A DNA stretch of 64,000 nt from JADLCX01 sp964630785 (GTDB lineage Bacteria; Planctomycetota; Phycisphaerae; Phycisphaerales; UBA1924). Shown piece by piece: positions 53,729 through 61,935 of this stretch. The position numbers were made by a program, and so were the translations under genes. Position 1 is the stretch's first letter, and each line of letters starts with the position of its first letter. The notes beneath the pieces are model-generated. The model was not told the DNA's origin. It saw nothing but the letters and a program-made list of their open reading frames with translations, and searched no databases. The DNA is taken from assembly GCA_964630785.1 (NCBI GenBank), contig CAZVZG010000008.1:1-64000 (forward strand), in the 5' to 3' direction.

Positions 53729-53773
53729 CGGCCGGAACTCTCCGGGCGCGCGCGGCGTGCCGGGAGCGGTTCG

Positions 53774-54076
53774 ATGGCCGGATTCGACGAACAAACCCAA
53801 TCGCCGACCACCCACAACGGTGGGCTCGGCGCCGCCACGACGACGGTCGCCTCGCACCGCGAGCCGGTCACGCTCGTCAAGGGCGTGCACCGCTGGGCAT
53901 TCTCATGCGACCCCGGCGACGAGCCGGAACTGCTCCGCCGCGTCAGCGAACTGGCCCGCGGCGAGGATGTGCCGTTTGACTGGTTCGACGCCGCCCTTGT
54001 CACCCACCAGTTGAGCAAACGGCTCAAGGCGGGCCTTTATCGGATCGACGGTAACTCAACGGGGACCGTGGCCTGA
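53774..54076 (+). CDS. Small hypothetical protein
   Basis: 100 residues, acidic/polar, no signal peptide. PVTLVKGVHRWAFSCDPGDEPELLRRVSELARG is probably a small alpha/beta fold; the C-terminus is helical (LSKRLKAGLYRI). GGAG lies 8 nt before the ATG. It sits between the lipoprotein gene and the XerC/D gene. No family recognised. Confidence 0.6.
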   Translation: MAGFDEQTQSPTTHNGGLGAATTTVASHREPVTLVKGVHRWAFSCDPGDEPELLRRVSELARGEDVPFDWFDAALVTHQLSKRLKAGLYRIDGNSTGTVA

Positions 54077-54156
54077 CCCGGCCCCACCCCGGACGGATAG
54101 CTGACGACAACACCGGCCCGTCAAGGAAGACGGGCAGCAATCGGAGAACGGGAATC

Positions 54157-55191
54157 ATGAACACGCCCTCCAGCCTCCCGATCATCGCGGCCTTCACGGC
54201 CTACCTCATGGATGAGCGGCACTTCAGCCACTACACGGCCCGTTGCTACGGCGCCGACCTCCGCCAGTACATCGAGTTTCTCGCCGACGAGGGCGGGATC
54301 GAGATGAACGAGTCCGCCGAGAAGCTCGCCTTCGACAAGGCTTGCGGATCGGGCAACGGCGAGGTCGCCGCAACCATCACGCCCAACACCATCACCAAGA
54401 TGATCGTCGAGGGCACGCCCGACACGATCCGCGAGTTCCTCGCGCACCTGGGCGAGAAGGACTATTCCGCCGCCACGATGGCCCGCAAGATCGCGACCCT
54501 CCGCTCCTTCTACAAGTGGACAGCCCGTCGCAATCTGACCCGGACCAACCCGATGACCGCGATCCGCACGCCGCGTCAGGCCAAGCGCCTGCCCAAGGCG
54601 ATCACGGTCGACGAGATCGAGCGGTTGCTCTCGACGCCCAGCGACAAGGACGTGCTGGGCATGCGCGACCGCGCCATGCTCGAAACGCTCTACTCTACGG
54701 GAATCCGCGTCAGTGAACTGGTCGGCCTCAACGTCGACGACCTCGACGAGAGCGGCGAGGCCATGCGCGTTCGCGGCAAGGGCAAGAAGGAGCGCATCGT
54801 CCCCCTGGGCATGCACGCCCTGGCCGCCGTCAAGCGGTACATCCAGATGGTGCAGGGCGACTCGCGATGCGCCGGTTGGTGGAAGGACGACGGCAGCGGA
54901 CGCGCCCGGCCCCTGTTCGTCAACAAGCACGGCAAGCGGCTCTCCAGCCGTTCGGTCCGGCGCAAGCTCGACAAGTACCTCGTCGCGGCCGGCCTCGACC
55001 CCGACATCAGCCCCCACACGCTGCGGCACTCGTTTGCCACACACCTGCTCGAAAACGGCGCCGACCTGCGCACCGTGCAAGAGATGCTCGGCCACCAGTC
55101 GCTGAGCACCACCCAGATCTACACCCACCTGACCACTCAGCGCCTCCAAGACGTCTACGACAAGGCCCACCCCCGCGCCGAGTCGGCATGA
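54157..55191 (+). CDS. Tyrosine recombinase XerC/XerD
   Basis: 344 residues. N-terminal SAM-like domain, then the catalytic core with R184 (TGIRVSEL), K208 (GKGKKER), H287-x-x-R290 (SPHTLRHSF), H313 (GHQSL) and Y322 (YTHL). The nucleophile and all accessory residues are present. A 40-residue insertion near 45-85 is unusual. It most likely acts in chromosome dimer resolution at dif; XerC or XerD cannot be chosen. No attachment site or mobile-element context was seen. A solo repeat arm follows its stop. Confidence 0.9.
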   Translation: MNTPSSLPIIAAFTAYLMDERHFSHYTARCYGADLRQYIEFLADEGGIEMNESAEKLAFDKACGSGNGEVAATITPNTITKMIVEGTPDTIREFLAHLGEKDYSAATMARKIATLRSFYKWTARRNLTRTNPMTAIRTPRQAKRLPKAITVDEIERLLSTPSDKDVLGMRDRAMLETLYSTGIRVSELVGLNVDDLDESGEAMRVRGKGKKERIVPLGMHALAAVKRYIQMVQGDSRCAGWWKDDGSGRARPLFVNKHGKRLSSRSVRRKLDKYLVAAGLDPDISPHTLRHSFATHLLENGADLRTVQEMLGHQSLSTTQIYTHLTTQRLQDVYDKAHPRAESA

Positions 55192-55196
55192 ATCCC

Positions 55197-55219
55197 TGGC
55201 ATCGGCTTCCAGCCGATGG
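55197..55219. repeat. Solo arm of the 107-bp repeat family
   Basis: TGGCATCGGCTTCCAGCCGA plus TGG, 5 bp after the XerC/D stop; the partner arm is absent. Confidence 0.75.
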
Positions 55220-55306
55220 CTTCACCCCCGACTCCAAACACAGGCCTCCCACCACCGGCACGCCCACGAGGGCGCGTCGGGCCCGTGCGCCCGCACTCCA
55301 GCCCGC

Positions 55307-56617
55307 CTATTCCCCCCCCCGCTCCATCAAACTCGCCGTGATCTGATCCAGCACCCACTCGGTGGTGGAGTGGTCGCTGATCGGGACCACCGCCCGCAGC
55401 CGTTGCGAGCCGTCCAGCACGATGGCCAGCGACTCGCCGCCCGTGGCGAACAGGTCCACGCTCGCCGCGGCGTTGGTTGTCCAGGCCAGGTGATCGCCCC
55501 AGGCCTCTCGCTCGCGTTTGATGAGCCCCAGCAACACCTCGGCCGCCGGCGGCGTCTCCATCACCAGCACCTCCGCGAAGTTGAACGCGGGCAGCGGGGC
55601 CGCGTCGCGTTCGCCCGGCTTGGCCGGTGTCGCTGTGTAGATCTCCCGTTGCAGTTTCCCCAGCTCGCGCCCGAGCACGTCGGCCTCGACCCGCTCCATC
55701 CTGGCCGGCGCCGCCATCGGGTCGCGTCCCAGCCGCGAGAAAAGCAGCACCAGCCGGCCCGTGGGCGGCGCGGGGAAGTACTCCGCCGGCGGCGTGTACA
55801 GGTCCTTGAGCCGCTGCACCTGGCCGGCCGCCGTTGAGAGCTGCATCTCGGGCACCGCCGCCCCCACACTCAGCACGCCCGAGCGCGGCTTCAAGTCGCT
55901 CAACCTCGGCACGGGGGACCTCCCCGCGGTGCTCAGCCGCGTGTCCTCCACCCGGCAGGGACGCACGGGGCTCACCTGCACCCGCACGGTCGCCCCCTGC
56001 ACATCGTCGCGAATATCCAACTGTTGAAGTTCGTCGCCGCGGACCACCATCGCGACCTTACCCCCGTCACACACGCCGCTCAGCAGCACGCGTGCCGGCC
56101 CGGCCGTCCGAGCCTCACGCTCGGCCCGCTCCCAACGCACGCGGCGTGCATAGACGCCCAGCGTCGCCGGCCGCTCGACGTCGTCCGCCCAAGCCAGGTC
56201 GAACTGCGGCAGGGGCACGGGCGGGATCACCCGCCACAGCCGCGCGAGCGTCAGCTCGCTCCCACCTTCTCCACCATCCCCCCCTACTCCCTCGGGAAGC
56301 GGCACCGAGAAGAACGTCTGCGGGTTCCGCTCGTGCACGGCGGTCACCGTCTGACCATCAGCGGCGATCCGCAGCGAACCCAAGTCCAGCAGCAACGACT
56401 TCCGACCGTCCATTCGCACAACCACCCACGACCGGGCCACCCGCCCCGAATCGGCCCGAACCTCGATCCGCATCCGCTCGCAAACCGGCCCGGCGCGGTA
56501 GTGCTCCCTCACGCGAGTGAGCACTTCGCCCGGCGTAACCACCGCGTCCGGTGTCTGAGCCCGCGCAACATTCAGCACAAGCAGCGACAGAACAACCGCA
56601 ACGATCGTGCGCGCCAT
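55307..56617 (-). CDS. Secreted protein with LolA/DUF2092-like and thioredoxin-like parts
   Basis: 436 residues with a signal peptide (about 1-22, ending ARAQ). Residues 30-230 resemble LolA/DUF2092-type proteins (VLTRVREHYRAGPVCERMRIEVRAD, then RKSLLLDLGSLRIAADGQTVTAVHERNPQTFFSVPLP). The C-terminal 200 residues have VGAAVPEMQLSTAAGQVQRLKDL and look like a thioredoxin fold without CxxC. Leaderless start: TACGCT ends 5 nt before ATG 56617. Function unknown; lipoprotein carrier activity is one possibility. Confidence 0.7.
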   Translation of the reverse strand: MARTIVAVVLSLLVLNVARAQTPDAVVTPGEVLTRVREHYRAGPVCERMRIEVRADSGRVARSWVVVRMDGRKSLLLDLGSLRIAADGQTVTAVHERNPQTFFSVPLPEGVGGDGGEGGSELTLARLWRVIPPVPLPQFDLAWADDVERPATLGVYARRVRWERAEREARTAGPARVLLSGVCDGGKVAMVVRGDELQQLDIRDDVQGATVRVQVSPVRPCRVEDTRLSTAGRSPVPRLSDLKPRSGVLSVGAAVPEMQLSTAAGQVQRLKDLYTPPAEYFPAPPTGRLVLLFSRLGRDPMAAPARMERVEADVLGRELGKLQREIYTATPAKPGERDAAPLPAFNFAEVLVMETPPAAEVLLGLIKREREAWGDHLAWTTNAAASVDLFATGGESLAIVLDGSQRLRAVVPISDHSTTEWVLDQITASLMERGGE

Positions 56618-56622
56618 GCCCA

Positions 56623-56628
56623 AGCGTA
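56623..56628 (-). promoter_or_regulatory. TANNNT -10 of the 56617 gene (TACGCT)
   Basis: On the minus strand, ends 5 nt before ATG 56617; no Shine-Dalgarno. Confidence 0.45.
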
Positions 56629-56656
56629 CCGCCGATCGGGCCCGGCGTTGCCGACC

Positions 56657-57496
56657 TCACACCCAGCCCGCGCTCAGGAACAGGTACGTGAAGATCAGGT
56701 CAGCGATCACGATCGCCACGACCGATTGCACGACCGTGTTGGTGGTCGCATTGCCCACACCCGCGGCCCCGCCGGTCACACGCAGCCCGTTCGAGCAGGA
56801 GATCAGCCCGATGAGCAGACCGAACACCGAGGCCTTGCCGATCCCCGTGAGGAAGTCGGCCATCTTCACCTGGTCGAGGGTGTTGCGGATGTAGATGTCG
56901 CCGTCGATCCCAAGCGTGAATCGCCCGACGATGTACCCGGCCGTGATCGCCACCCAGTCCGAGAGCACGGCCAGCAGTGTCATGCTGAGCACCGCCGCGA
57001 GCACGCGCGGCACGACGAGGAACCGGACCGGGTTGAGCGCGTGGGCCTCGAGCGCCTCGATCTCCTCCCCGACCACCATCGTGCCGATCTCGGCGGCGAT
57101 CGCCGCTCCGGCGAACCCGGTGAGCACGATGGCCGCGATCAGCGGACCGAGCTCCCGCAACACGGCCACGCCGGTGATGTTCGCGACTTTGTCCTTCTGG
57201 CCGAAACTCTCCAGCGGCGGCGACATCTGGAACGCGAGGATGAACCCCACGCACCCCGAAACCAGCGACACGATGAAGATCGAGCGCACGCCGATCCGCA
57301 CCATCTGCGACACGATCGCCGGCCGGCCCATGCGCACCTTGCGCGTGGTGAACGAGCGGACCAGCCACAAGACCGCTTCCGCCAGCAGAAACCACGCGGC
57401 ACCGATCTGGTCGAGCATCGACAGCATCCGCTTGGCGACAAAATCGCCGAGCGCCATGAGCGGATTGGGGCGGCTGGGCGGGGCGCTGTCGGACAT
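56657..57496 (-). CDS. MlaE/YrbE-type ABC transporter permease
   Basis: 279 residues with five or six membrane helices. MlaE signature: PLIAAIVLTGFAGAAIAAEIGTMVVGEEIEALEAHALNPVRFLVVPRVLA. MlaE moves phospholipids between membranes with an ATPase (MlaF), an MCE protein (MlaD) and a STAS protein (MlaB). Here a STAS gene lies 44 bp upstream in the same operon, but no mlaF or mlaD is nearby. Last gene of the HEAT-lipoprotein/RsbW/STAS/MlaE set. Confidence 0.9.
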   Translation of the reverse strand: MSDSAPPSRPNPLMALGDFVAKRMLSMLDQIGAAWFLLAEAVLWLVRSFTTRKVRMGRPAIVSQMVRIGVRSIFIVSLVSGCVGFILAFQMSPPLESFGQKDKVANITGVAVLRELGPLIAAIVLTGFAGAAIAAEIGTMVVGEEIEALEAHALNPVRFLVVPRVLAAVLSMTLLAVLSDWVAITAGYIVGRFTLGIDGDIYIRNTLDQVKMADFLTGIGKASVFGLLIGLISCSNGLRVTGGAAGVGNATTNTVVQSVVAIVIADLIFTYLFLSAGWV

Positions 57497-57540
57497 GCTG
57501 ACTCAGACGGAGGGGGAGCCGGGGAGAGGGAGGACGGGCA

Positions 57541-57900
57541 TCATTGCGACAGGGCCTTCTCCACGTCGGGAGCGATCGTGAACACGGTGTCCAGCCGGGC
57601 GATCTCGAAGATCGACTTGACCTTCGGTTGCATCGCGCACAGAACCAGCTTCGTGCTGTTCTTGCGGGCGATCTGCATCGCTTCGACCAGCGTGGCCACG
57701 CCCGACGAATCCATGTAAGGCACCTGCGAAAGGTCCACCACCAACCGCGCCGGCCGCGTGCCCTGGACGCGCTTGAGCTCCTGTCTGAGCACCGGCGACG
57801 CCGTGAGGTCGACGTCGCCCATCGGCGTCACCAGCGTCGCGCCGTCACGAACCTCGGATTTCACGTTCAGTGATTCGTTGTTTCGGCGGGGATCAGCCAT
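57541..57900 (-). CDS. STAS-domain anti-anti-sigma factor or MlaB-like protein
   Basis: 119 residues, the size of RsbV/SpoIIAA. VTPMGDVDLTASPVLRQELKRVQGTRPARLVVDLSQVPYMDSSGVATLVEAMQIAR contains the phosphoacceptor-type serine region (DSSGVATL). ATG at 57900 lies within the end of the upstream RsbW-like gene, with GGAGG 5 nt upstream, so the two are translationally coupled. A phosphorylatable Ser in DSSG and an RsbW neighbour argue for RsbV; the MlaE permease downstream argues for MlaB. Both can be read from the context. Confidence 0.88.
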   Translation of the reverse strand: MADPRRNNESLNVKSEVRDGATLVTPMGDVDLTASPVLRQELKRVQGTRPARLVVDLSQVPYMDSSGVATLVEAMQIARKNSTKLVLCAMQPKVKSIFEIARLDTVFTIAPDVEKALSQ

Positions 57901-58483
57901 GGGCGCCTCCACACATCGGCGACCCCGGCTTAGCGGCGGCCGGCAACGCTCCGGCGCCCCGATACTTCAACATGGTCAGTCGCATGCCAACCTTCTCTCT
58001 TCGCTCATAGGCCACCTGGTCCATGACGCTCTTGATGATGTGAACACCCAGCCCGCCCGGGCGGACCTGTTCAAGGTCCCGGCTCTTGATGATCGACGGG
58101 TCCACCTGCTGGGCCTCGTCCTCGATGACAATTTTCATCGCGTCCGGGTACTGGCAGTCGCAGTTCACCCCGACGCACCCTCCCGCCCCGTCCCACCCCT
58201 TACCCAGCGCGTAGACGCTCAGCCAGATGGGGTGGTTCGGCTCACGGTTGTACCCGTGCCGGATCACGTTGCACAGGGCTTCATCCACCGCCAGCGCGAT
58301 CTGGCCGCAAGACTCTTCGGTAAATCCCAGCCGTTTCGCGATCGCCGCCACCATCTCGCGGGCCCCCGAGAGCAACAGCGCATTACTGCACATCTGCAAG
58401 CGCACCTGCGGCCGGGTCTGGGCGGGATCGGTGGTTGTCGCTGCCGACGCGTCCATTGTGGAGTGTTTCTCGGCTGATTCCAT
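57893..58483 (-). CDS. RsbW-like anti-sigma factor kinase
   Basis: 196 residues. HATPase_c_2-type: N-box EALCNVIRHGY and ATP-lid region RPGGLGVHIIKSVMDQVAYE, as in RsbW/SpoIIAB. Such proteins hold a sigma factor and phosphorylate a STAS partner. A short insertion (GCVGVNCDCQYPDAM) contains two cysteines. Start chosen at ATG 58483; ATG 58456 is the alternative. It overlaps the STAS gene by 8 bp and lies 16 bp after the HEAT-lipoprotein gene. No SigB-type sigma gene is in the window. Confidence 0.86.
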   Translation of the reverse strand: MESAEKHSTMDASAATTTDPAQTRPQVRLQMCSNALLLSGAREMVAAIAKRLGFTEESCGQIALAVDEALCNVIRHGYNREPNHPIWLSVYALGKGWDGAGGCVGVNCDCQYPDAMKIVIEDEAQQVDPSIIKSRDLEQVRPGGLGVHIIKSVMDQVAYERREKVGMRLTMLKYRGAGALPAAAKPGSPMCGGAHG

Positions 58484-58499
58484 CGGTCGGGATCGACAA

Positions 58500-58865
58500 C
58501 TAGGGCGAGGGCGACCCAGATGCCCCCCCACCAGCGTACCAATCCGCCCACCTTTGTGCCGCGGCGTCTCGCTCGGCCCGGGGGGCCCAGTGCCGGTAAC
58601 CCAGCGTCTGACCGGTCATTTCCTCGAGCGCCCCGATGGCCAACATCCGTTCCGCCGGATCGTCACTGTCGAGCGACCGGATCAGGTCGGGGATAGCCGA
58701 TCGGTCGTGGCTGGCCGCCGCGTCCTGAATCGCCCTGATCCTCGCAGCCGGATCGACGTCGTCGAACCCAGCCCGATCGTGATCCTGACAACCGGCCGGC
58801 GCCAACCCCACCGCAACGCACGCGCAGGCTCCCAGCAGGCTTGGCCACAGGCGGTCGATCCGCAT
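58500..58865 (-). CDS. HEAT-repeat-like lipoprotein
   Basis: 121 residues. Lipoprotein signal with LAPAGC near residue 25. Then RIRAIQDAAASHDRSAIPDLIRSLDSDDPAERMLAIGALEEMTG, which has PBS-lyase/HEAT helix-pair spacing. Leaderless start: TACGAT ends 6 nt before ATG 58865. First gene of an apparent operon with RsbW, STAS and MlaE. A sensory or adaptor role is inference. Confidence 0.75.
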   Translation of the reverse strand: MRIDRLWPSLLGACACVAVGLAPAGCQDHDRAGFDDVDPAARIRAIQDAAASHDRSAIPDLIRSLDSDDPAERMLAIGALEEMTGQTLGYRHWAPRAERDAAAQRWADWYAGGGASGSPSP

Positions 58866-58871
58866 GGACCC

Positions 58872-58877
58872 ATCGTA
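58872..58877 (-). promoter_or_regulatory. TANNNT -10 of the HEAT/RsbW/STAS/MlaE operon (TACGAT)
   Basis: On the minus strand, ends 6 nt before ATG 58865; no Shine-Dalgarno. Confidence 0.48.
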
Positions 58878-58901
58878 GTGCCCCGTGAGAAGGGTTGGTG
58901 C

Positions 58902-58907
58902 TACGCT
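58902..58907 (+). promoter_or_regulatory. Candidate -10 of guaA (TACGCT)
   Basis: 25 nt upstream of ATG 58933, giving a leader of about 18 nt without a Shine-Dalgarno. Confidence 0.35.
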
Positions 58908-58932
58908 CTCCCTTTCCCCCCCGAACTTTCCC

Positions 58933-60579
58933 ATGCCCAACTCCCCCGCGATCTCCTCCACCCAACCGGCCACCAACCGGGGAACTTCGGCACCACCCCC
59001 GCCTGCTCGCCCGCCTCACGATGAGGTGATCGTCATTGTCGATTTCGGCTCGCAGACGGCCCAACTCATCGCGCGCCGCGTGCGCGAAGCCGGGGCGTTC
59101 AGCCTGGTGGTGGCACCCAGCGTCACACCCGAGCGACTGCGAGAGATCGGGCCCAAAGGGATCATCCTCTCCGGCGGACCGGCCAGCGTGTACGAGCCCG
59201 GGGCTCCCCGTTGCGATCCCGCCATCCTCGACCTGGGTTTCCCCGTGCTGGGGATCTGCTACGGCATGCAGTGGGCCTGCCAGGCGATGGGCTTCCGGGT
59301 CGACAAGGCCCAAAGCCGCGAGTTCGGGCGCGCCGGACTGCATATCACCGATCGCAAGGACCTCTTCGGCGCCATCCCCGAGAAGACCGCCGTCTGGATG
59401 AGCCACGGCGATCAGGTCAGGCCCGCGACCGACAAGGGCGCCGCCCATGTGGAGGCGCTGGCCAGCACCGACACCTGCCCGCTCGCGGCCGTTCGCGTGC
59501 TCGGCGACGGTCGGACCTTCTACGGCGTCCAGTTCCACCCGGAGGTCACGCACACGCCGCACGGCGTGGACATGCTGCGCAACTTCCTCTACGAGGTCTG
59601 CAAGTGCAAGGGCTCGTGGAAGATGGCGGAATTCCTCGGGACCGAGATCGAGCGGGTCCGCCGGCGCGTGGGCGACCGCCACGTGATCTGCGGCCTCAGC
59701 GGCGGCGTGGACTCGTCGGTGTGCGCCGCGTTGCTGCACAAGGCCATCGGCGACCAGCTCTCCTGTATCTTCATCGACACCGGCCTGCTGCGAAAGAACG
59801 AGCGCGAGCTGGTGGAGACCACCTTCCGCGACCACTTCAAGATCAAGCTGAAGGTCATCGACGCGGGCCGTCAGTTCCTCGCCGACCTCAAGGGCGTGAC
59901 CGACCCGCAGGAAAAACGGAAGCGGATCGGCGCCCGGTTCATCCGCGTGTTCGAGGAGGCCGAGGCGGGGCTCGGGCTGCACGGACGCAACTTCCTGGCC
60001 CAGGGCACGCTCTACCCCGACGTGATCGAGAGCGGACAGGGCCACGCCGGCCAGAGCGCGAGCATCAAGCTGCACCACAACGTCGGCGGCCTGCCCGAAG
60101 ACCTCGAGTTCGAGCTCCTCGAACCCCTGCGCGACCTGTTCAAAGACGAGGTCCGCAAACTCGGCGAGGTACTCGGTCTGCCCGACCAGATCATCTGGCG
60201 GCACCCGTTCCCCGGCCCCGGGCTGTCGGTCCGCATCCTCGGCGAAGTGACCGAGCCCAAGCTCGACCTGCTCCGCGACTGCGACGAGATCCTGCTCGAA
60301 GAGATCGTCTCGGCCAACCTCTACCGGAGCACCAGCCAGGTGTTCGCCGTGCTGCTCCCGGTCAAGAGCGTGGGCGTCATGGGCGACGGCCGAACCTACG
60401 AGAGCTGCGTGGCCATCCGCGCCGTCGAGACGCAGGACTTCATGACCGCCGACTGGGCCCGCATCCCCTTCGACGTGCTGGCCACGATCTCGAACCGGAT
60501 CATCAACGAGGTTCGCGGCGTGAACCGGGTCGTGTACGACATCTCCAGCAAGCCGCCGGCGACGATCGAGTGGGAGTGA
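58933..60579 (+). CDS. guaA: GMP synthase (glutamine-hydrolysing)
   Basis: Converts XMP to GMP with ATP and glutamine. About 548 residues. Class-I glutamine amidotransferase domain: catalytic C109 in GICYGMQ, then FHPEVTHT. ATP-pyrophosphatase domain: SGGVDSSV, then the dimerisation domain ending in the family's TIEWE. The N-terminal 30 residues (PPPPARPP) are an extra proline-rich tail. The frame is open from 58885; ATG 58933 is preferred, with no good Shine-Dalgarno. Divergent from the HEAT-lipoprotein operon. Confidence 0.96.
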   Translation: MPNSPAISSTQPATNRGTSAPPPPARPPHDEVIVIVDFGSQTAQLIARRVREAGAFSLVVAPSVTPERLREIGPKGIILSGGPASVYEPGAPRCDPAILDLGFPVLGICYGMQWACQAMGFRVDKAQSREFGRAGLHITDRKDLFGAIPEKTAVWMSHGDQVRPATDKGAAHVEALASTDTCPLAAVRVLGDGRTFYGVQFHPEVTHTPHGVDMLRNFLYEVCKCKGSWKMAEFLGTEIERVRRRVGDRHVICGLSGGVDSSVCAALLHKAIGDQLSCIFIDTGLLRKNERELVETTFRDHFKIKLKVIDAGRQFLADLKGVTDPQEKRKRIGARFIRVFEEAEAGLGLHGRNFLAQGTLYPDVIESGQGHAGQSASIKLHHNVGGLPEDLEFELLEPLRDLFKDEVRKLGEVLGLPDQIIWRHPFPGPGLSVRILGEVTEPKLDLLRDCDEILLEEIVSANLYRSTSQVFAVLLPVKSVGVMGDGRTYESCVAIRAVETQDFMTADWARIPFDVLATISNRIINEVRGVNRVVYDISSKPPATIEWE

Positions 60580-60669
60580 CGCGGCCGCGCTCAAACTGAG
60601 ATGGCGACTGAGGGGGGGGCGAGGGTTTCGGTAGTGCCAATCGGGCGCACCTTCCGGCGAGCCCACCCC

Positions 60670-61116
60670 ATGAGCCGGAGCCACAAGTTCAGTCCACCTT
60701 TCTGCCTCAACTGCGGCCACGACCCCTTCGGCCTGCCGCTGGCCTGCACTTGCCCCGAATGTGGTCGATGGAGCCCGAATCCGCCTCCGGTAACCCGTGT
60801 TCCACCCTCTCGGGCCGCCGAGATTGGCTGGACAGCGTTCCGAACCGTCTGCGCTGGTTCCGCCGGTCTCATGACCGTTGGGTCGATTCTGTGGCACAGG
60901 TGCCGACCACCTCGAGCGCAGACGGTTGCTGATGTGATCGGTGAGCGGTGCTATTCCAAGGGCGTGGCCTTGGTACTGGTCGTTTCGGTTGCAGCCGTCC
61001 TTTGGCTCGCGGCTTTCCGCCGCCCGCATCGCCCGTCCGCCGGCTGGCTGCTTGGTTTGGCGATGATGCTCTTGCTGATCGTGGCGATGACGCTGCCGCC
61101 GCTTGGCTGCGCATAA
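60670..61116 (+). CDS. Small membrane protein with N-terminal zinc ribbon
   Basis: 148 residues. Zinc ribbon first (CLNCGHDPFGLPLACTCPECG), then two or three hydrophobic helices. Compared with 10317 and 35752 in this window, the order of ribbon and helices is reversed. ATG 60670 is assumed; the frame opens at 60601. It lies 6 bp before the YjbQ-family gene, so the two may be co-transcribed. Confidence 0.65.
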   Translation: MSRSHKFSPPFCLNCGHDPFGLPLACTCPECGRWSPNPPPVTRVPPSRAAEIGWTAFRTVCAGSAGLMTVGSILWHRCRPPRAQTVADVIGERCYSKGVALVLVVSVAAVLWLAAFRRPHRPSAGWLLGLAMMLLLIVAMTLPPLGCA

Positions 61117-61122
61117 TCCGCC

Positions 61123-61560
61123 ATGATCGTGACCGTGCGTGTTCACACAACTCGGCAAGGCCTCCATCTCATCACCAAGGATGTTGCCGGAATCGTCGCA
61201 TCTCCCACCGCCCAAGCCAGTCTCTCCCCCGACCCCACCGGCGGCTCCGGCCTCTGCACCGTCTTCATTCGCCACACCTCCGCCAGCCTGCTCATCCAGG
61301 AAAACGCCGACCCAAGTGCGCGGCACGACCTGGAGAAGTGGCTGCTCCGTTTCGTTCCAGAAAACGATCCGCTCTACACGCACACGGACGAAGGCCCGGA
61401 CGACATGCCCAGCCACATCAAAGCCGCGCTCACGGCAACTTCTCTGAGCGTCCCGATCATCGGCGGACGCCTGGCCCTCGGCACATGGCAGGGCATCTAC
61501 GTGTGGGAACACCGGCGCTCGCCCCACACGCGCGAGATCGTGGTGCACGTTGGCCCCTGA
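61123..61560 (+). CDS. YjbQ/UPF0047 family protein
   Basis: 145 residues, the family length. Hallmarks: HTSASLLIQENADPSARHDLEKWL, HTDEGPDDMPSHIKAALTATSLSVPI and LGTWQGIYVWEHR. Family members form trimers with a conserved metal/phosphate-binding site and have weak thiamine-phosphate-synthase activity in one case; the physiological role is not settled. CATAAT ends 5 nt before the ATG. Confidence 0.93.
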   Translation: MIVTVRVHTTRQGLHLITKDVAGIVASPTAQASLSPDPTGGSGLCTVFIRHTSASLLIQENADPSARHDLEKWLLRFVPENDPLYTHTDEGPDDMPSHIKAALTATSLSVPIIGGRLALGTWQGIYVWEHRRSPHTREIVVHVGP

Positions 61561-61572
61561 CAAGCGTCCGGA

Positions 61573-61935
61573 TCAGCCGCCGCGAGCGCCCGCCGCGTCG
61601 CCCGCGAACACCGGCACCCCGCCCTCGGCGCACAGCCCGGCCTCGACAACCATCGGCCCCGGCGACGCCGCCAGCGCGTGAACGAGCGAGGCCAGGTACG
61701 CCGGGCGTGGCAATCCCCGCGCATCCCGCGGCGCCGCCGGCCCGCTCCGAACCACGTGCAAAAACACCCGCTGCACAAGGTCGCCCGCGCCTTCGGCGCC
61801 CACGACCCGGCGGGCCAATCGCACAAGCTCCAGCCGCAGTTGGGCGTATTGCAGATCGTGACCCTCGGCCGCGGGCGCGTCCACTCGATCAAGACCGCCC
61901 ACGACACCCGAGTTGGTCCCGACGCACATCGCCAT
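61573..61935 (-). CDS. Hypothetical protein
   Basis: 120 residues from ATG 61935, which has GGAGG 12 nt upstream. Codon use with G or C at third positions fits a real gene, but no domain was recognised. LQYAQLRLELVRLARRVVGAEGAGDLVQRVFLHVV is helical. It converges with the YjbQ gene (12 bp). The frame is open upstream to 62040, so a longer form is possible. Confidence 0.42.
   Translation of the reverse strand: MAMCVGTNSGVVGGLDRVDAPAAEGHDLQYAQLRLELVRLARRVVGAEGAGDLVQRVFLHVVRSGPAAPRDARGLPRPAYLASLVHALAASPGPMVVEAGLCAEGGVPVFAGDAAGARGG

Noticed and set aside
54157..55191. Integrase of a mobile element
   Set aside because: No att-like duplication, phage or transposon genes nearby; sequence and size fit a housekeeping Xer recombinase.
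58663..61563. 966-codon open frame on the minus strand opposite guaA
   Set aside because: Covers guaA, a zinc-ribbon gene and the YjbQ gene in antisense; composition is typical of a shadow frame.
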